Shown here: positions 49,201 to 61,896 of the stretch, in pieces | How positions within the stretch are numbered: position 1 is the first letter of the stretch | Layout: every line of letters starts with the position of its first letter | Assembly (NCBI GenBank): GCA_001692895.1 | Contig: KV748197.1 | Span: 1,617,813-1,681,812 of the forward strand | DNA from: Cenococcum geophilum 1.58 | Lineage: Eukaryota > Ascomycota > Dothideomycetes > Gloniales > Gloniaceae | Length of the DNA stretch: 64,000 nt | Direction: 5' to 3' | Translations under genes and position numbers: made by a program | Notes under the pieces: model-generated | What the model saw: only the letters and a program-made list of their open reading frames with translations | What the model was told of the DNA's origin: nothing | Databases searched by the model: none

Positions 49201-50110
49201 TATAGCCTCTCTGATAAAATGAGAGATTTATACTGTCCCGTAATTAAAAGTTAGGAGGGCTATTATAACTTTTATAAAGCGGTAAAGTACCTAGCGCCCC
49301 TCTACTACCTAAGAGAATAGATTACCTAATAAATCTTTAGTAATATTAGTCTAGGAATAAGCCGTATTAAGCCTACTATAGTTAGAGCCTATATCTCCAT
49401 AATTTGATCCTACTATATTAACGCTAATTATAACACCTCCGTCTTTAATAATCCTATTATTAAGAGGATCCTAGACGGTGTAATATTTATAAATCCCTTT
49501 ACTATAGCTAAAAGATTGCTAATTACCAAAGATATTCTTATCTAATTAGTTACCCTAAATGCCTAATCTATTAAGGATCTTAACTTTAACGCTGCCGTTA
49601 CTACGGCCTTTATGGGATTCCTTTATCTAGGCAAGATCACCTACACCAAGGCTTAAAAAGATAGCCACGCCTTCTCTACTATAAAATATACTAGAAACGA
49701 TATAACGCTAGCAGAGGACTATATAATATTACGTCTAAAGCGTAGTAAAACGGACGTTAATTACTAAGGAGTTTTAATTATAATTACCGCTTTAGGGCAA
49801 CCTAAATGCGTAGTTTAAGCTATAAAATACCTGTTTAAAAATAACCCCCAACCTAGAAATGCCCCTCTCTTTTACTTTAAAAAATTAGCCTTTATAAGCT
49901 ACGTGGTTAGGAATAAGCTAAAGTATAAAGTTGTTACTCTCGGCCTTTACTCTAAGCTTTATAACGGACACTTGTTTTAGAAAGGTGCTGCTTAATACGC
50001 TTAAGATAATGGTTTTATAGACGGCTAAATACAGCAACTAGGCCGGTGGTCCTCATAAGCGTTTTAGCTTTATTATTTATTATCCCTAAAAGACCTATTC
50101 TGGCTAAGTG
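46250..50110 (+). mobile_element. DIRS-like tyrosine-recombinase retrotransposon relic
   Basis: Three decayed plus-strand parts occur in DIRS order. Gag ends with a cysteine-rich part (YNLGKDCKFLYTYSKYGGPHTARNYK at 47255-47335, shortened here to its recognisable core GKDCKFLYTYSK and GGPHTARN). Reverse transcriptase/RNase H at 47740-48420 shows RRIYNLS, SINNLIP, IKRDIKDAFRNI and the catalytic YLDN (from YLDD, about 48130-48145), then RSLTL near 48365. The recombinase at 49610-50110 has GFLYLGKITYTKA, RLKRSKTDVNY, NAPLF, GHLF-stop-KGAA (from G-H-S-F-R-K-G-A) and QQLGRWSS, ending near the nucleophile Tyr in LYYLS. The catalytic Arg of the H-x-x-R pair is now a stop. DIRS elements lack an integrase and use this tyrosine recombinase. 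Ambiguous bases at 47140-47216. Confidence 0.85.
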
Positions 50111-51325
50111 TAAACTTCTAATATAGAATACTAATACCGTTCTTATTATTACTCGCCCTAGATGTAATAGGCAAAGGTATTTAGGTATAACGGCGTGTAG
50201 GAGTGCCTATTTTAGCACTCTAATATATTAACTTAAATCTCTCCTTTCCCCCCCTTTTTTATTTTTATTTTTTCTTCCCCTTACTCTACCTTATATGGTA
50301 TGGGCGCTGCGCTTCTAGGTCCATAGGTATTATATTTAGTTAAGGCAGGGCAATCCCCTATAAATGGCCTTGCGAATATACCCATTCTTAATTAATGCCT
50401 TTGAGCCCGTACCCACTAATTAGATTAATTAATCCTCTTCTCCGTAAGAGTGTGAATAATAGATAGATGCAATGTTTACCTAATACCCCGGCACCCCCGC
50501 GAGCCGCTGCACGATCGGGCAAAAACGCGAATTTTATCACCGCTAAAGTCAACGTCGCGTTAACGTCAACGTCGCGTTAACGTCAACGTCGATCAACCCT
50601 CCCAATTACCAACTAACCTCCACGTAAATATACAGCTATGGCGCCCCAGGCTCTACACTAAGCATACTAGATTTTTATTTAAAATGGACACTCCTACTAC
50701 TGCCACACTTTAAGCAAACCAACTAGTTAAATAGAAGGCCTACAAGAAGCTAAGAAACGAAAATACAATTGCGGCAATACAGGCAGCTATTTAATTAATC
50801 CCATTTAAATACTTGGTTAAACCAGAAGCTAGTAAGCACTACAATACTCACGACTTAGTAATACAGCGCTTTAACAACTACGCGTTCTCTTAAGGCCGCG
50901 AGCTGTAAGGGATATTGTTGCAGTCACCTCGGGTTGCCCTTGGGAAAAACCCCGGACGCCCCTCAGATGGTCGCCGGTTACGTGCCCGTAGTATATAGTC
51001 TCCACGATCCTAGAGGCCTTACCTCCTCAAGGATTCGTCTCCTCCACAATCTATCTGTTCCTATAATCGTGCCTTATAGCCCCCTATCTACAAAGTCCCC
51101 TCACATTTAAATCCTTCCTACTCCTTTTTAGAAGGGTAGTCTAGGGATGCATATAATCAACGTAATTGTAATTAGCCTATTAATTTTAATTATTATAAAA
51201 TCACTATACCTAATTCTAATTAATTACATTGATTATGTTAATTATATACTAATTTCCTAATTAGATAAGTAGGTGTAAATACAGGTAAATAGTAATTAAA
51301 ATAGAATTCTAGTTAATATACCTAG
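50111..51325. other. Mixed sequence with TIR-like tandem repeat; no gene recognised
   Basis: From 50548 to 50595 a gtcaacgtcgcgttaac unit (17-18 bp) is repeated nearly three times. A short plus frame follows around 50680-50930 with several stops and ends at a sharp change to GC-rich, oddly unmutated sequence at about 50935-51070. This may be the 5' part of a DNA transposon cut by another insertion. The GC-rich piece is not identified. Confidence 0.35.
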
Positions 51326-51651
51326 TGTTACAGACCTTATATTAGCAGTGGTAGCACTACTAAGAAGAGATATATACGGGTTAGTTAAGATAGTACGGAA
51401 GGCGCTGGAACTAATTAAGCTATAAAATAAGGGGTAGCCGAGTTACGTGGCTAGTTATATTATAAGTTAAAAACATAAAAACATGGGAACGTGGGAACGT
51501 AAGACGTACTGACATACTAATATACTAACGTACTTGGTATGTTTTTTAGGCGCAGTATTATATATTTAAAGGACTACAGTCCCTACTATAGATAGTTCTT
51601 TTCTTTATAGTAAATCTTAGAATATAATTAAAGTTAATCTATTAAGTAACA
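51326..51651 (+). repeat. Gypsy C 5' LTR
   Basis: Starts tgttacagacc and ends aagtaaca, so its ends are inverted repeats of one another (tgttac/gtaaca). It lies about 140 bp before a gag reading frame in the same direction. A matching 3' LTR was not found. Confidence 0.55.
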
Positions 51652-53400
51652 TACTCCACTAATTATGTTTACTTTATTAACTTAACCTATACCTATATAC
51701 CTAACCCATTAATAAGTCTACTGTAGTATTTCCTACAAAGCCTCGTTATATATTTACTACCACGGTTATAGTAAAAGGAAGTTAAATAATATGCCACCTA
51801 AGTAAGCAACTATAACGCTATTTACGATAGCAACTACTTTAGAATTGGAAGGAGATACTAGCATATACGACGATAACTTATAAGTAGTTATAATAAACTA
51901 GCTTAGGAGTATTATAGAGCAAAATAATACTAATAATTAGGTACTACTCCTATAGCTTTAGAACATAAAGAGGGAAAAGATTAAGATACCGTTAATTAAA
52001 AGATTCTTAGGAGAAAAGTATAAGCTAAAGGGATTCCTTATATAGATAAAATTAAAGATCCAATATAAAGGAATAAAGTTAGAGTAGGCTATAGATTAGG
52101 TTGCTTATACAGGGTTACTCTTAATAGGTTAGGTACTAAAGTAGTTAAAACTATATCTTATAGAGATATAAGCTAATAGTATAGCAGCTACTAACTTAGA
52201 AGTGCGGTATATATTTTTAAGCTAGAATAGATTTACTAATAGGCTTACACAGATATACAGAGATCCGGAATTAATAGCAATAGCGGAAGAAAAGCTTTTT
52301 TAACTTATGTAAAAGGGATCGGTAATAGACTATACGACGTAATTCCAGACACTAGTAGCTCAGATTAAGTAGAATTAAAAGGCGTTAATGGCTTAGTATA
52401 GAAGGGGACTAAAGACCAAAGTTTAAAATATAATAATATTTATAAAAGACCTAAGTAATATAAGGGAACTAATTAAATAAGCTATTAAGATTAATAACCG
52501 GCTATATTAAAGCAATAAGGAGTATAAAACGTATTAAGGACCGGCATATATAAAAAATATATACTAATACGTGTTTAAACTATAGTATAGCGTAGAGCTA
52601 ATAGACTTAAGCGGTACTAAAGAATATAAGAATAGACAACTATAGAAACCTAAAGGATAAGAATTAAATAATTAAAGGTTTAAGGAGTAGAGGCTAAACT
52701 AGAGATCTTAGTAATAGAAGACGTTTAGGCGGACTCTATAGCAAAAAAGGTGGTATAAAGAAGGAGCTTATATAAACTGCGGAAAACAGGGTTATTTCAC
52801 TAGAGACTGTAAAGGTAGTTAGAGCAACTATATAGTAAAGGGAATAAAACTAGTAGATAACGTATATGTATAGAGGGGCGATAACGTGCTATAAGGAATA
52901 AAAGAATGTTTAATTAAAAGCTTTGCGTTTTGTTATAATAATATATACTAAGTTTATAAGGACGCTAAGTACGGCACAAGCTATTAGCTATAAGAGCCTA
53001 AGTTAAAAAAAACCCCGGGGTATAAGAGAGTTAGATAAAAAAACCAAATTAACTCTATAAACTAGATTAGGACTAAGACGGTATAGCTAGCTAGTAGTTA
53101 GCGGAGATATTTCTCGCGCACTAGTTCTATTAAGCTATAAAATCTAAGGATTAAGATAATTAGATTATAAGCAGCGATAATGAAATAAAGGTAATCAACT
53201 AAGAGTATATAAAGCTTAGGTAAATAATAAAGGTGTTATAAAAGTAGGCACGAGCCAGAATACAATGTACTAAACGGGGTAGTAATTAAAGAAGGCTACG
53301 TACGCGTAACTATGCGTAGTTAATATAAAGACATTTGGATGCAGAAATAGAATAGGTTAGGTATGGGTATAAATAGGAGTTGTAGGGGAACGTGCGTAGG
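51652..53400 (+). mobile_element. Gypsy C: gag of a Ty3/gypsy element, truncated
   Basis: The plus frame from an ATG near 51790 reads a Retrotrans_gag-type region with YLIEI, VRYIFLS, FTNRLTQIY and SVIDYTT-FQTLVAQI, then the zinc knuckle YINCGKQGYFTRDC at about 52763-52806. The first Cys and the His of the C-x2-C-x4-H-x4-C knuckle are both Tyr, each explained by a C/G to T/A change. The frame continues past the knuckle to about 53370. No protease or polymerase of this element follows. The next retroelement is another family, so the 3' part is lost. Confidence 0.75.
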
Positions 53401-54099
53401 TATTTCGGGACGAACGTAAGCATGGGTTAAGAACGTCAAAACGCGCAGAGATGTGAGAAAGTGTAAGTCCCGTGATAAAAGGTAGAGGTTAAATCTATTA
53501 TCCCTTTGTGTGGCAGAAGAGACTTTTCGTATTAGGCGCTTTGGGCGCTCCTGCCTGGGTTAGCATGCTGCAGGCACCCTAGCTAGCGTGATTTTATTAG
53601 CAAGCCTCACCAAAACGCGTCAATATTGCAATGCCGATGAGATGCTGCAGAAGGCCACCACTAAAAACACCTATGTATATATTTTTTTGAGGAAGTTAGG
53701 CAAAAAGTCGCGATATATGACGTCATGACTGTAGGTTTCTACCCTTCCTCCATTAAACCAGCTGCTGATTATATAGGAAGATCTTCCATTAGATTCCTCC
53801 CCCGTACCTATCCACTTTATACGCATTCTTGACGTTGATAAGGATAAGCCGGTAAAGGACCAGCTTAAGGTTATAAGGGAGGACGTGCTGTATACGTTAA
53901 ATGAGGTATATTAAGTACTATAAGTGGTTAAACGGTTCAGCCAGCGGTTATTCGATATCTAAGCGTTAATGAGGCGCCAGCGCCCTTGCTGCTGAGCAAC
54001 CGCACTGACCGGAGGCTTTAACACCAAGCTCTATACGGTATAGAGCGTCTAGATTGGCTTATGAGGCGTGCATATACGAAAAGTCCATGAAAAAATAGC
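53401..54099. other. Less-mutated segment between gypsy C and gypsy B
   Basis: GC is near normal and TpA excess is weaker than on both sides, so it was probably not a RIP target or arrived later. I see no long frame. GC-rich blocks near 53520-53700 include tatgacgtcatg (a CRE-like palindrome) and tgctgcag. It could be part of a MITE or an LTR. Its origin is unknown. Confidence 0.35.
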
Positions 54100-57000
54100 T
54101 ACACAAAGGGATAGAGATTAGATTAGCAATAGGGATTAAAACTCTATTAGATATAATATCTATTGCTTTATAAGACGCAAGAAAAGTAGGATAGTAAGCT
54201 ACTTTAGCACTTAATAAAGGTAAAAGGCCACAGGCTTAAGATTCTTAAGAAGAGATAAGAGACGCTTAAGATTCCTAAAATAGGATAAAATAAGCTTAAG
54301 GACCTATAATAAACAAAAACCGATAGAGTAGAGTATAGGCTTAGTTTAAAAATAAATAAGTAAGGATAGGGTAAAGATTTCTAGAGTATTAAAATTCTTA
54401 AGATAAAATAAGGGCACTATAAATACCTAAAAAGACTAAGGTAGGAGCGTAACTTAGGAAAGAAGTAAGCTTAGGGTTAACAGCGCCTATATTAGGTAAA
54501 TAAGATATTTAGCCTTAAAGTTAAATAATTAACACCAGAATTATAAAATTTAAGGATTTAGAGGATCTAATAGCTAGATATAAACTAGGAAAGACTAAAA
54601 AGGATTTAAAAATAGAATTAAAGCGTAATAAAATTAAGAGGTTATTATATGGCTAAAGATAGCCTTAAAAAAGGTTACTAATAGGCCTAAGATAGGCATA
54701 CTAAGAGTAAAATAGCTTAAAGAACTAGAATAGGAAGAGAACCTAGGGATTTTAACTAGATTTAAAGAACGGTATATAAAGGGCTATTATAAAGCAGTAA
54801 TAATAAGATATTTCCTTATAAATGGATTATATACGCTTATAGAGCTATACTAAAAGTAGTATAGGCAGCGATATAATAATAGTTAGAAAGATTTTTACCT
54901 ATAGCTAGACTAAAAAGTTATCTAAAACTAAGCAATTATAGAAAGGCCTATAAGTTATATTAAGGGAGCATTAATTATAATATCCAAAAACCTAAAAGAA
55001 GAATTAGAAGACTAAAGATAAGAAAGATAGATTTTAGTACCTATAAATAAGAGATTAATGTTTAGATTAGCTAGATAGAGGTTTAAACTTATAAGCAAAG
55101 ATAAGCTAAGAGTTAACCTAAAGCACCTAGTATATTATATATTAGCATAAATTGCATATATAGATAATATATATAATATATATAAAAATCCAAAAAAGAA
55201 AAATTAGAAGTACCTAATTAGGATATATTAGGTGCTAGATAAAAGATAGTATAGGAATACTAAATATGTATATAGCTAGCATCTAGTAAAAGTTTAGGAC
55301 TTAAATAACTTAATACCTTAACTAGAAAGATTCCTTATAGAAAAATACTTAGATAGATAATAGTAATGGGAATGCCTAGAGAATATATGTCTATAGTATA
55401 TTAAGGATAAAAAGCGAACTAGGTATTAGCTAAAGAATAAGCTAAGTATATAAGGATTAAGCAGCTAATAGTTAGGAAAAGTAGAGGCTTATAAAATTAG
55501 AGGGAGCTAATAATAAAGCCTTAGACCCTTAAAGGAATTTAAAAATAATACCTAAATTTATAAGTTAATTAGCAAGATAAACAGTTTAAAGTATTAATAG
55601 ATAGTAGAGCAATAAGGAACTATATCTTATTAATAGTAGTAAAAGGATAAGGCTACCGTATAGGTGTTACGGAGTAAGTATAAGCGGCGATAATATATAG
55701 TAAGGTAGATATTATTAAGCTATATACATAAACTATCTAAGGAGGTCAAGATATTGCGTAAGGAAAGAAGGTAGGAAAATGGGAAGGAGTATATATCGTA
55801 GACTTAGTTACTTAGTTAATACGTGCACGGAGCAGAATAGGATTTAGGTAGTGGTCCTGGCAGAACTTAGCAGGATTTAGTAGAACTTAGTAGAACTTAG
55901 TAGAATATAGCAGAATGCGGCAGGTTGCCGTCAGGTTGCTATAGATTGCTATTAAATTGCCGTCTTGTGGTCGGTCTCTAATTGCTAAGTCGGTGGAAAC
56001 AGGTAGACGTGTATAAGGTGTCGCGGGGGTATCCCGTGACAATAGGCAGAAAAAGCACCTTTACTTATTAGTTATAATTTTAGAAAATCTAATAGCCTAT
56101 AAAGGAGGTATTATTAACCTTAAAATAGAACCTATTTAAATAACTATTAAAGGGAGACTAATTAAGATATCTTTTAATACCTTACTATTAGGATAGGATA
56201 AGGTAGTACTAGGAGTGCCTTAGTTATAGGAATATAATCTAAAGGTTAATTAGGTTATAGGTTAAGTTAATATTAGAAATACTTAATAAGATAAAAGGTG
56301 TATAGTATTAAGTTAGAGCGATATATAAGGAAACTAAGAAAGGGTTATCCTATATACTAAAGAAATACTATAAGTATAGTAAGAAGCTATAGAGCTTAGA
56401 AAGTAAAAAGCTATTAAAATATATAGTATAAGACTATAAGATAGAGTTAGAACTAGGAATAAATCTAAAGTTCTTTCTAATTTATAAATTAACTAAAGAA
56501 GAGTTATAAGCACTTAAAGAGTTTATCTAGGAAACACTATAAAAGGGATATATTAGACCATCGCAATTATTAGCGGGATATTTAGTACTATTCGTACTAA
56601 AGAAAAATAGAAAGCTTAGGTTATATATTAACTATAAATAGTTAAACAGCATTATAAAAAAGGATAGGTATTTTTTACTCTTAATTAGTAAAATCTAAGA
56701 TAGAATAGGTAATATATAAATCTTTATAAAAATAGATCTAAGATAGGCGTACTATTAGATTAGGATTAAAGAGGGTAATAAATAAAAGGTAGCTTTTAGG
56801 TTAAAGAAAGGACTATATAAACTATTAGTTATATAATTTGGACTTATAAACGTACTAGTAACGTTTTAGAAGCAAAATAATAATATATTAAAAGAATACT
56901 TAGATAAGTTTATTATGGTATACCTTAATAACATTATTATCTACTTAATAACTAAGGAAGAATATAGAGAATACGTTAAATAGGTTTTAAAGAGACTATA

Positions 57001-59150
57001 GGAAGAATAGATATTAGTAGCAATTGAGAAATATGAGTTCTTTATAAGGAAGACAGATTTTATTAAATTTATTATGAAATTAGGTTATATTAGTATGGAC
57101 ATAAAGAAGATTAAAGCTATAGTAAGTTAGTAAGAAGTAGAAAACGTAACGCAGTTAAGGTTATTCTTAGGGTTTTATAACTACTATAGAAGGTTTATAG
57201 AATAATAGTTAAAGAATATTAAACCATTTATAAGGCTTATAAAGAAAGAGGAATTATAGGTATAGGGAGATAAGTAAAAGAAGTTATTTACCTAGGAGCC
57301 AATCCTTAAAATCTATTAACTAGGGTTAGAAATAGTTATAGAAATAAATATATTAAACTTTATACTAGGAATATGCTTACTATAGAAGTATAGAAATACA
57401 TAGCACTTAGTAATATACTATAGTTAGAAGATAATACTACTAGAGTTAAACTATAACATTTATAACAAGGAGTTATTAGGTATAGTTATAGTACTTAAAA
57501 AATAAAGAGCATTCTTATAAAGTGTAGAGAAACTATTTATAGTTAAAATATATTATAAAAACCCAATAGTGTTTCTAATAACAAAAGAACTTAACTAGAG
57601 ATAGGTTAGATAGGTAGAGATACTTAAAGAATACTATTTTAAGATTTAGTATATTAAAGGTATAGAGAACGCAAAAGCTAATATATTAAGTAAAAAAGCT
57701 AAATTATAGAGTAATAAGAAACTATTAGGGGCAATATTACTCAAGAATAAAGATAAATTAATTAGATATAACTATCTAAAGATTACTATAACTTAGAAGT
57801 ATAATTTACTAGAGAGTAATTAGGTAAAAAAGATCTAAAAAGTATAAAATAAGGATTTAGACTTAGAGTAGTATAAAAATAGAGAAGTAATATATATGCT
57901 AAGGAGTATTATTAATAGAATTTAGGGCTTAGTAAGAGAAGTTATAAAGGAATATCTAGATTGTTAAAGAAATAAGCTAATAAGGTATAAGCTATACAGA
58001 AAGCTACAGCCTATTAAAACACTAAAGAGACTATAGGAGGTTATATTATAGGACTTTATTATAAAATTGCTAAAGTTAAAAGATCCTATTACTAGATAGG
58101 AGTATAATATAATCCTTATAATAGTAGATAAGTTAACTAAATAAGGCTACTTTATAGCATATATAGAAGAAATCTTAGTAGAAGATATTACTAGAATCTA
58201 TATTAAAGAGGTATTTATAAGATATAGAGTATTAATAAAGATTATATTAGATAGAGATTTAAAATTTATAGAAGTATTTTAGGAGGTATTTTTAGTGGAA
58301 TAAGGGGTTTGCGTAGTAATATTAATAGTATATTATCTATAAACGGACGGATAGATAAAAAGACTAAATTAGACGCTAGAATAGTATTTAAGATATTATA
58401 TTAATTATATTAATTTATATATAATACGACATTATAAGAAGGCATAGAAATATTACTATTTTAGGCAAATTATGGGCATAAGCCTAAAATATCGTTATTA
58501 CTATAATAAGTAAAGAAAATAAGTAGCATAGCTAAGTAATAAATAGAGATATTAATAAATCTTTACGTAGATCTTATAGAATTAGCTAAACTAGTATAGG
58601 AAAAAATAAAAAAGTACTATAACGCTAGAAGATCTAAGGGACTAGATTTTAAGGAGGGGGATAAAGTATAACTACTATACAAAAATTTTAAGAGTTAATA
58701 ACTAAGTAAGAAGTTAGACTATATTAGACTAAGGCTATTTAAAATTATAATTAAGATTTTAGAAGTTATATATAAACTCAACTTACTAGCAAAAATAAAG
58801 ATTTACCTTATATAGTATATCGTGATGCTAGAGCTAGTATATAAAGATATTAAGTTACTAGTTTATAAAGCAGATATATATAGCGGGCAAAAAGAAGATA
58901 AATAATAAGTTTTAAAAATTATTAGTTATAAGGATATTAATAATAAAATATAGTATAAAGTAAAGTAGATAGGCTATAACGAGACTACTTAAAAACTACT
59001 ATAGAACTTAAAAATGCTATAAGAAAGGTATAGGAGTATTAAAAAAACGGGTTAAGTAATATTAAGAAAGAGCTAAAAATAAAGGGATTAGTTAAAGGTA
59101 ATAAACAAGCCGGGTTATTTAAGGGATCTACTACTAGTATACAAGTTATT
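54100..59150 (+). mobile_element. Gypsy B: chromovirus-type Ty3/gypsy element
   Basis: A decayed plus-strand polyprotein in the order gag, protease, reverse transcriptase, RNase H, integrase, chromodomain. Protease VLIDSRAIRNY is at about 55590-55630 (usual D-S-G-A-T-R-N-F). RT keeps NYK-LN near 56620-56640 and YLNNIIIYL at about 56919-56946, from YLDD. RNase H keeps YNIYNKELLGIVIVL near 57450. Integrase around 58050-58290 reads IKLLKLKDPIT, VDKLTK, YFIAYIEE and LDRDLKF, with Asp residues kept. The C-terminal tail YKDINNKI-YKVK-IGYNETT at 58920-58990 is a chromodomain, which in these elements guides insertion to chromatin. LTRs are not found. A solo LTR sits in the protease (55665-56041). Confidence 0.8.
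55665..56041. mobile_element. Solo LTR nested in gypsy B, target duplication ATAGG
   Basis: Begins tgttacgg and ends ccgtgaca, an inverted terminal pair in which one C has become T. It is flanked by atagg at 55660-55664 and 56042-56046, a 5-bp target duplication. The direction is not clear. It contains tttagtagaacttagtagaac-like repeats, whose inverse resembles part of the gypsy D LTR at 24991-25335, suggesting related LTRs. Confidence 0.85.
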
Positions 59151-59456
59151 CCCGCCTCTTTTTAATTAGAATTCTTTTTAGCCTTTTTAGCCTTAAGCTT
59201 AGCTAAACCTTACTTGGCTAGCTTCTACTCCTTTAAGTGTACTATTTTATAACCCTTTTTAAGACGGGCTAACCAAGCATAAGCGACCTATTAAGCTTTA
59301 AATACTTCCCGCTCTTTAGTATAAATCTACTTCTTATTATTTTAAAGCTTTTATACCTTAGTAAGGGCTAAGGCTAGTTTACCTTTAAGGTAAAACGCCG
59401 TAAATTAAATATAAGACCTTAAAATAAATTAGATAAAGGACAAGGAGGTTATAAAG
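59151..59456. other. AT-rich sequence between gypsy B and copia E copy
   Basis: Flank into which the second copia E inserted. There are no motifs. The frame with ttattcccgcctctttttaat at 59145-59165 looks like gypsy B 3' non-coding sequence. Confidence 0.35.
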
Positions 59457-61297
59457 TATTGGGAATAAAGGCAAGTGGTCACTACATAAGGCACATTACC
59501 ATCACGTGTGGCAAGTTGCCGTTACGTGCGGCAAGTTACCGTCACGTGCCGCCGCGGCACTAGCGTGGTAAGGAACCTTAAGTTCCTTACCCCTTTCTTT
59601 AAGAAGAAGAAAAAGAATAACAATTATCATACTATCTACGAACCGTAGCTACGTAATATTACCTTATATAACCAACACTAATTAGTGGTTAACTTTACTA
59701 TTATATTATAGAATAGCTAGGTATTCCACCAAGAAGAGATAAGCCACTATACCAGTACTGCTCGTGCTAGAGGAAGCTATTTTTTAAGGTTAGAACTAGT
59801 CCTAAACCTTAAATAAAACTCTTCTACAAATCTAAGGATTTAAAGGCCAGAACTAGTCCTAAGCCTTTCTAAGATTATAGATTCTTACATCCATTACGTA
59901 GAACAACACGCTTTATAAGTCTTTGCAATTTAAGGCTAGAACTAGTCCTAAGCCCTATAATTGCAAATACACGTTATAAACGCGTACTAAACGACAATCC
60001 CTATACTAATAACACTTCCCTCCCTCCAAAAACATGGCTACGCCTACTTTAAACAACTAGGAAAACTCCTTACTACTAGGGGTAGCTGCGTACGCGAAAT
60101 TCATTAATAAAAATTGGGACGAATTTACCATTAATATAATAACTTATACCGCAAAATAAGTTAATAGCTTTCTTCTACACTATATCCTATTCTACCAAAG
60201 TAGATACTACGCCAATTTACAACTATAGGAATATTTTAGGGAGGATTTTATAGGATGGACCGCTGACACTTAGGCACTTAGCAATATTAATATTGTTTAG
60301 GATTTCTAAGACTTCCTTTATAGGAATAGGGTATATATTGCTAAAAATAGTAACCCAATTACTAGTAATATTTAGGCCGTTATTATTAGTATAGAAAAAC
60401 TAGTATAGACGAAAGCTAAGATTATACATTAACTACGGAAACCTAAAACTAACCTATATTCTTTAGAAGGCAACTTTAATTCGTATTAAAAACCCTAGAA
60501 CGCTAATCCCCTACCTAAAGGTACTCTCCTACTAGGAGGTGCTCTCCTACCTAGAGGTGCTCTTCCGCTACCCCCTCTATCCTAGCTAACCGGTAAGCCT
60601 CTACTATAAGAAGTTATAAATCTAATAAAGGTATATTTAGACAAAAAAAAGAAGTTTAGAGAAGAACTATATAATATACTTAGAGCAAAACTACAGGTCT
60701 TCTATAACTGTTGCAACAAGGTTAAAATTTAATGCCACTAGTACTACTACGCTTTCTCTATTATATTAAAGGGACGGGCAGTAGTATTTTATTATAACTA
60801 TATTACGGGTAGAAACTATAGCTTTAATATAATGCTTTAGCTTACTAAAACTCACTTTAAGACTAATAAGAATCGCCAACTTTATATATCTAAATGGCGA
60901 GAGACTATATTCTAAAGAGTTATTACTTCTAACCTAATAAAGACTTATTTAGAGTGCCTTTAACTACTTTTTAATAAACTCTAGAAAATCTAATATGGCC
61001 CTACCAAAACTTATTAAAATAAGAATAATTTAAGAGACTAGGTTATCTTAGCCTGCTATAATATTTTTAAGTGTAATTTGGCGCTATATAAACCTATAAA
61101 TATATTTAAAGGAGTATATACCGAGCTACGCTCCGCTATAAGTACTGCGATATAAATATAAGAATCTTAATAGTTCTATACTAAAAGCCCTACCTAATTA
61201 AGCGTTCCTAATTAATATAATTATAACTAGACTAACCAAATATATAGCGGCCGTAGTAGGGAATATAGTAAAGGGTATAATTAATGTTAACTATAAG
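59457..61297 (+). mobile_element. Second copia E copy: 5' LTR and gag, truncated
   Basis: A 221-bp LTR (59457-59677) is longer than the 181-bp ones because it carries more 20-bp blocks of the form ggcaagttgccgtcacgtgc. The gag part follows and aligns with 28801-30410, with C/T and G/A differences in both directions. It stops at ttaactataag exactly where the copia F LTR begins. The rest of the element is not in the window. Confidence 0.85.
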
Positions 61298-61466
61298 TGT
61301 CGGAACGTTAATCATATAACGTAGTCATATGACTACAAAGCAAGACTGACTATCTGACTTTGGAGCAACCCCTTTCTTCAAAAACAATCAACTACAAACT
61401 TCAACACCGCATACGTACCACTACAAGTGATATTCGTGCACGTTAATAAAGAGAGTTATACCGACA
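61298..61466 (+). repeat. Copia F 5' LTR
   Basis: Runs from tgtcggaac to ttataccgaca; the ends are inverted (tgtcgg/ccgaca). It directly interrupts copia E, with ataag on its left as the probable target duplication. The right side lies outside the window. GC and CpA content are near normal, so RIP is mild here. Confidence 0.8.
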
Positions 61467-61590
61467 CTAATCAGTAGACGTACAGATCAGGAAATACGCA
61501 ATAGCAAAGCTTGAGAAACAGCACCACTTACCCGGTGTTCAATAATCGCAGAGCTATTGCCCTATTTCAGTTAAAGGAGAAAGCTACAAT

Positions 61591-61800
61591 ACCCTCAAAG
61601 CTCAAGACCACATGTTAGCTTAATTGTTAACGCGTCAGATCGCCTAGAGAATCGTATCTTTACTTAGAGAGAGCTACATCACCCTCAAAGCTCGAGACCA
61701 CGTATTAGCTTGCTAATACGTCAGATCGCCTAGAGGACCCTCAAAGCTCGAAACCATGTATCAACTTAACTGTTGACGCGTTAGATCGCCTAGAGGACCG
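61591..61800. repeat. Three near-copies of a hairpin-bearing block
   Basis: accctcaaagctc starts blocks at 61591, 61681 and 61737, each going through gaccac/gtattagctt to cagatcgcctagag. The middle of each block contains a short inverted repeat such as gttagcttaattgttaac. They lie between the copia F LTR and gag and could be structured leader or packaging sequence. That is inferred. Confidence 0.75.
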
Positions 61801-61896
61801 TATCTTTACTAAAAAAAATAAAAAAAAATAAAAATTCGTCTTCAGTCTTTAGTCTTTAAAAACTGTAGATTTGTTAAGGGGACACGCATATACCCT

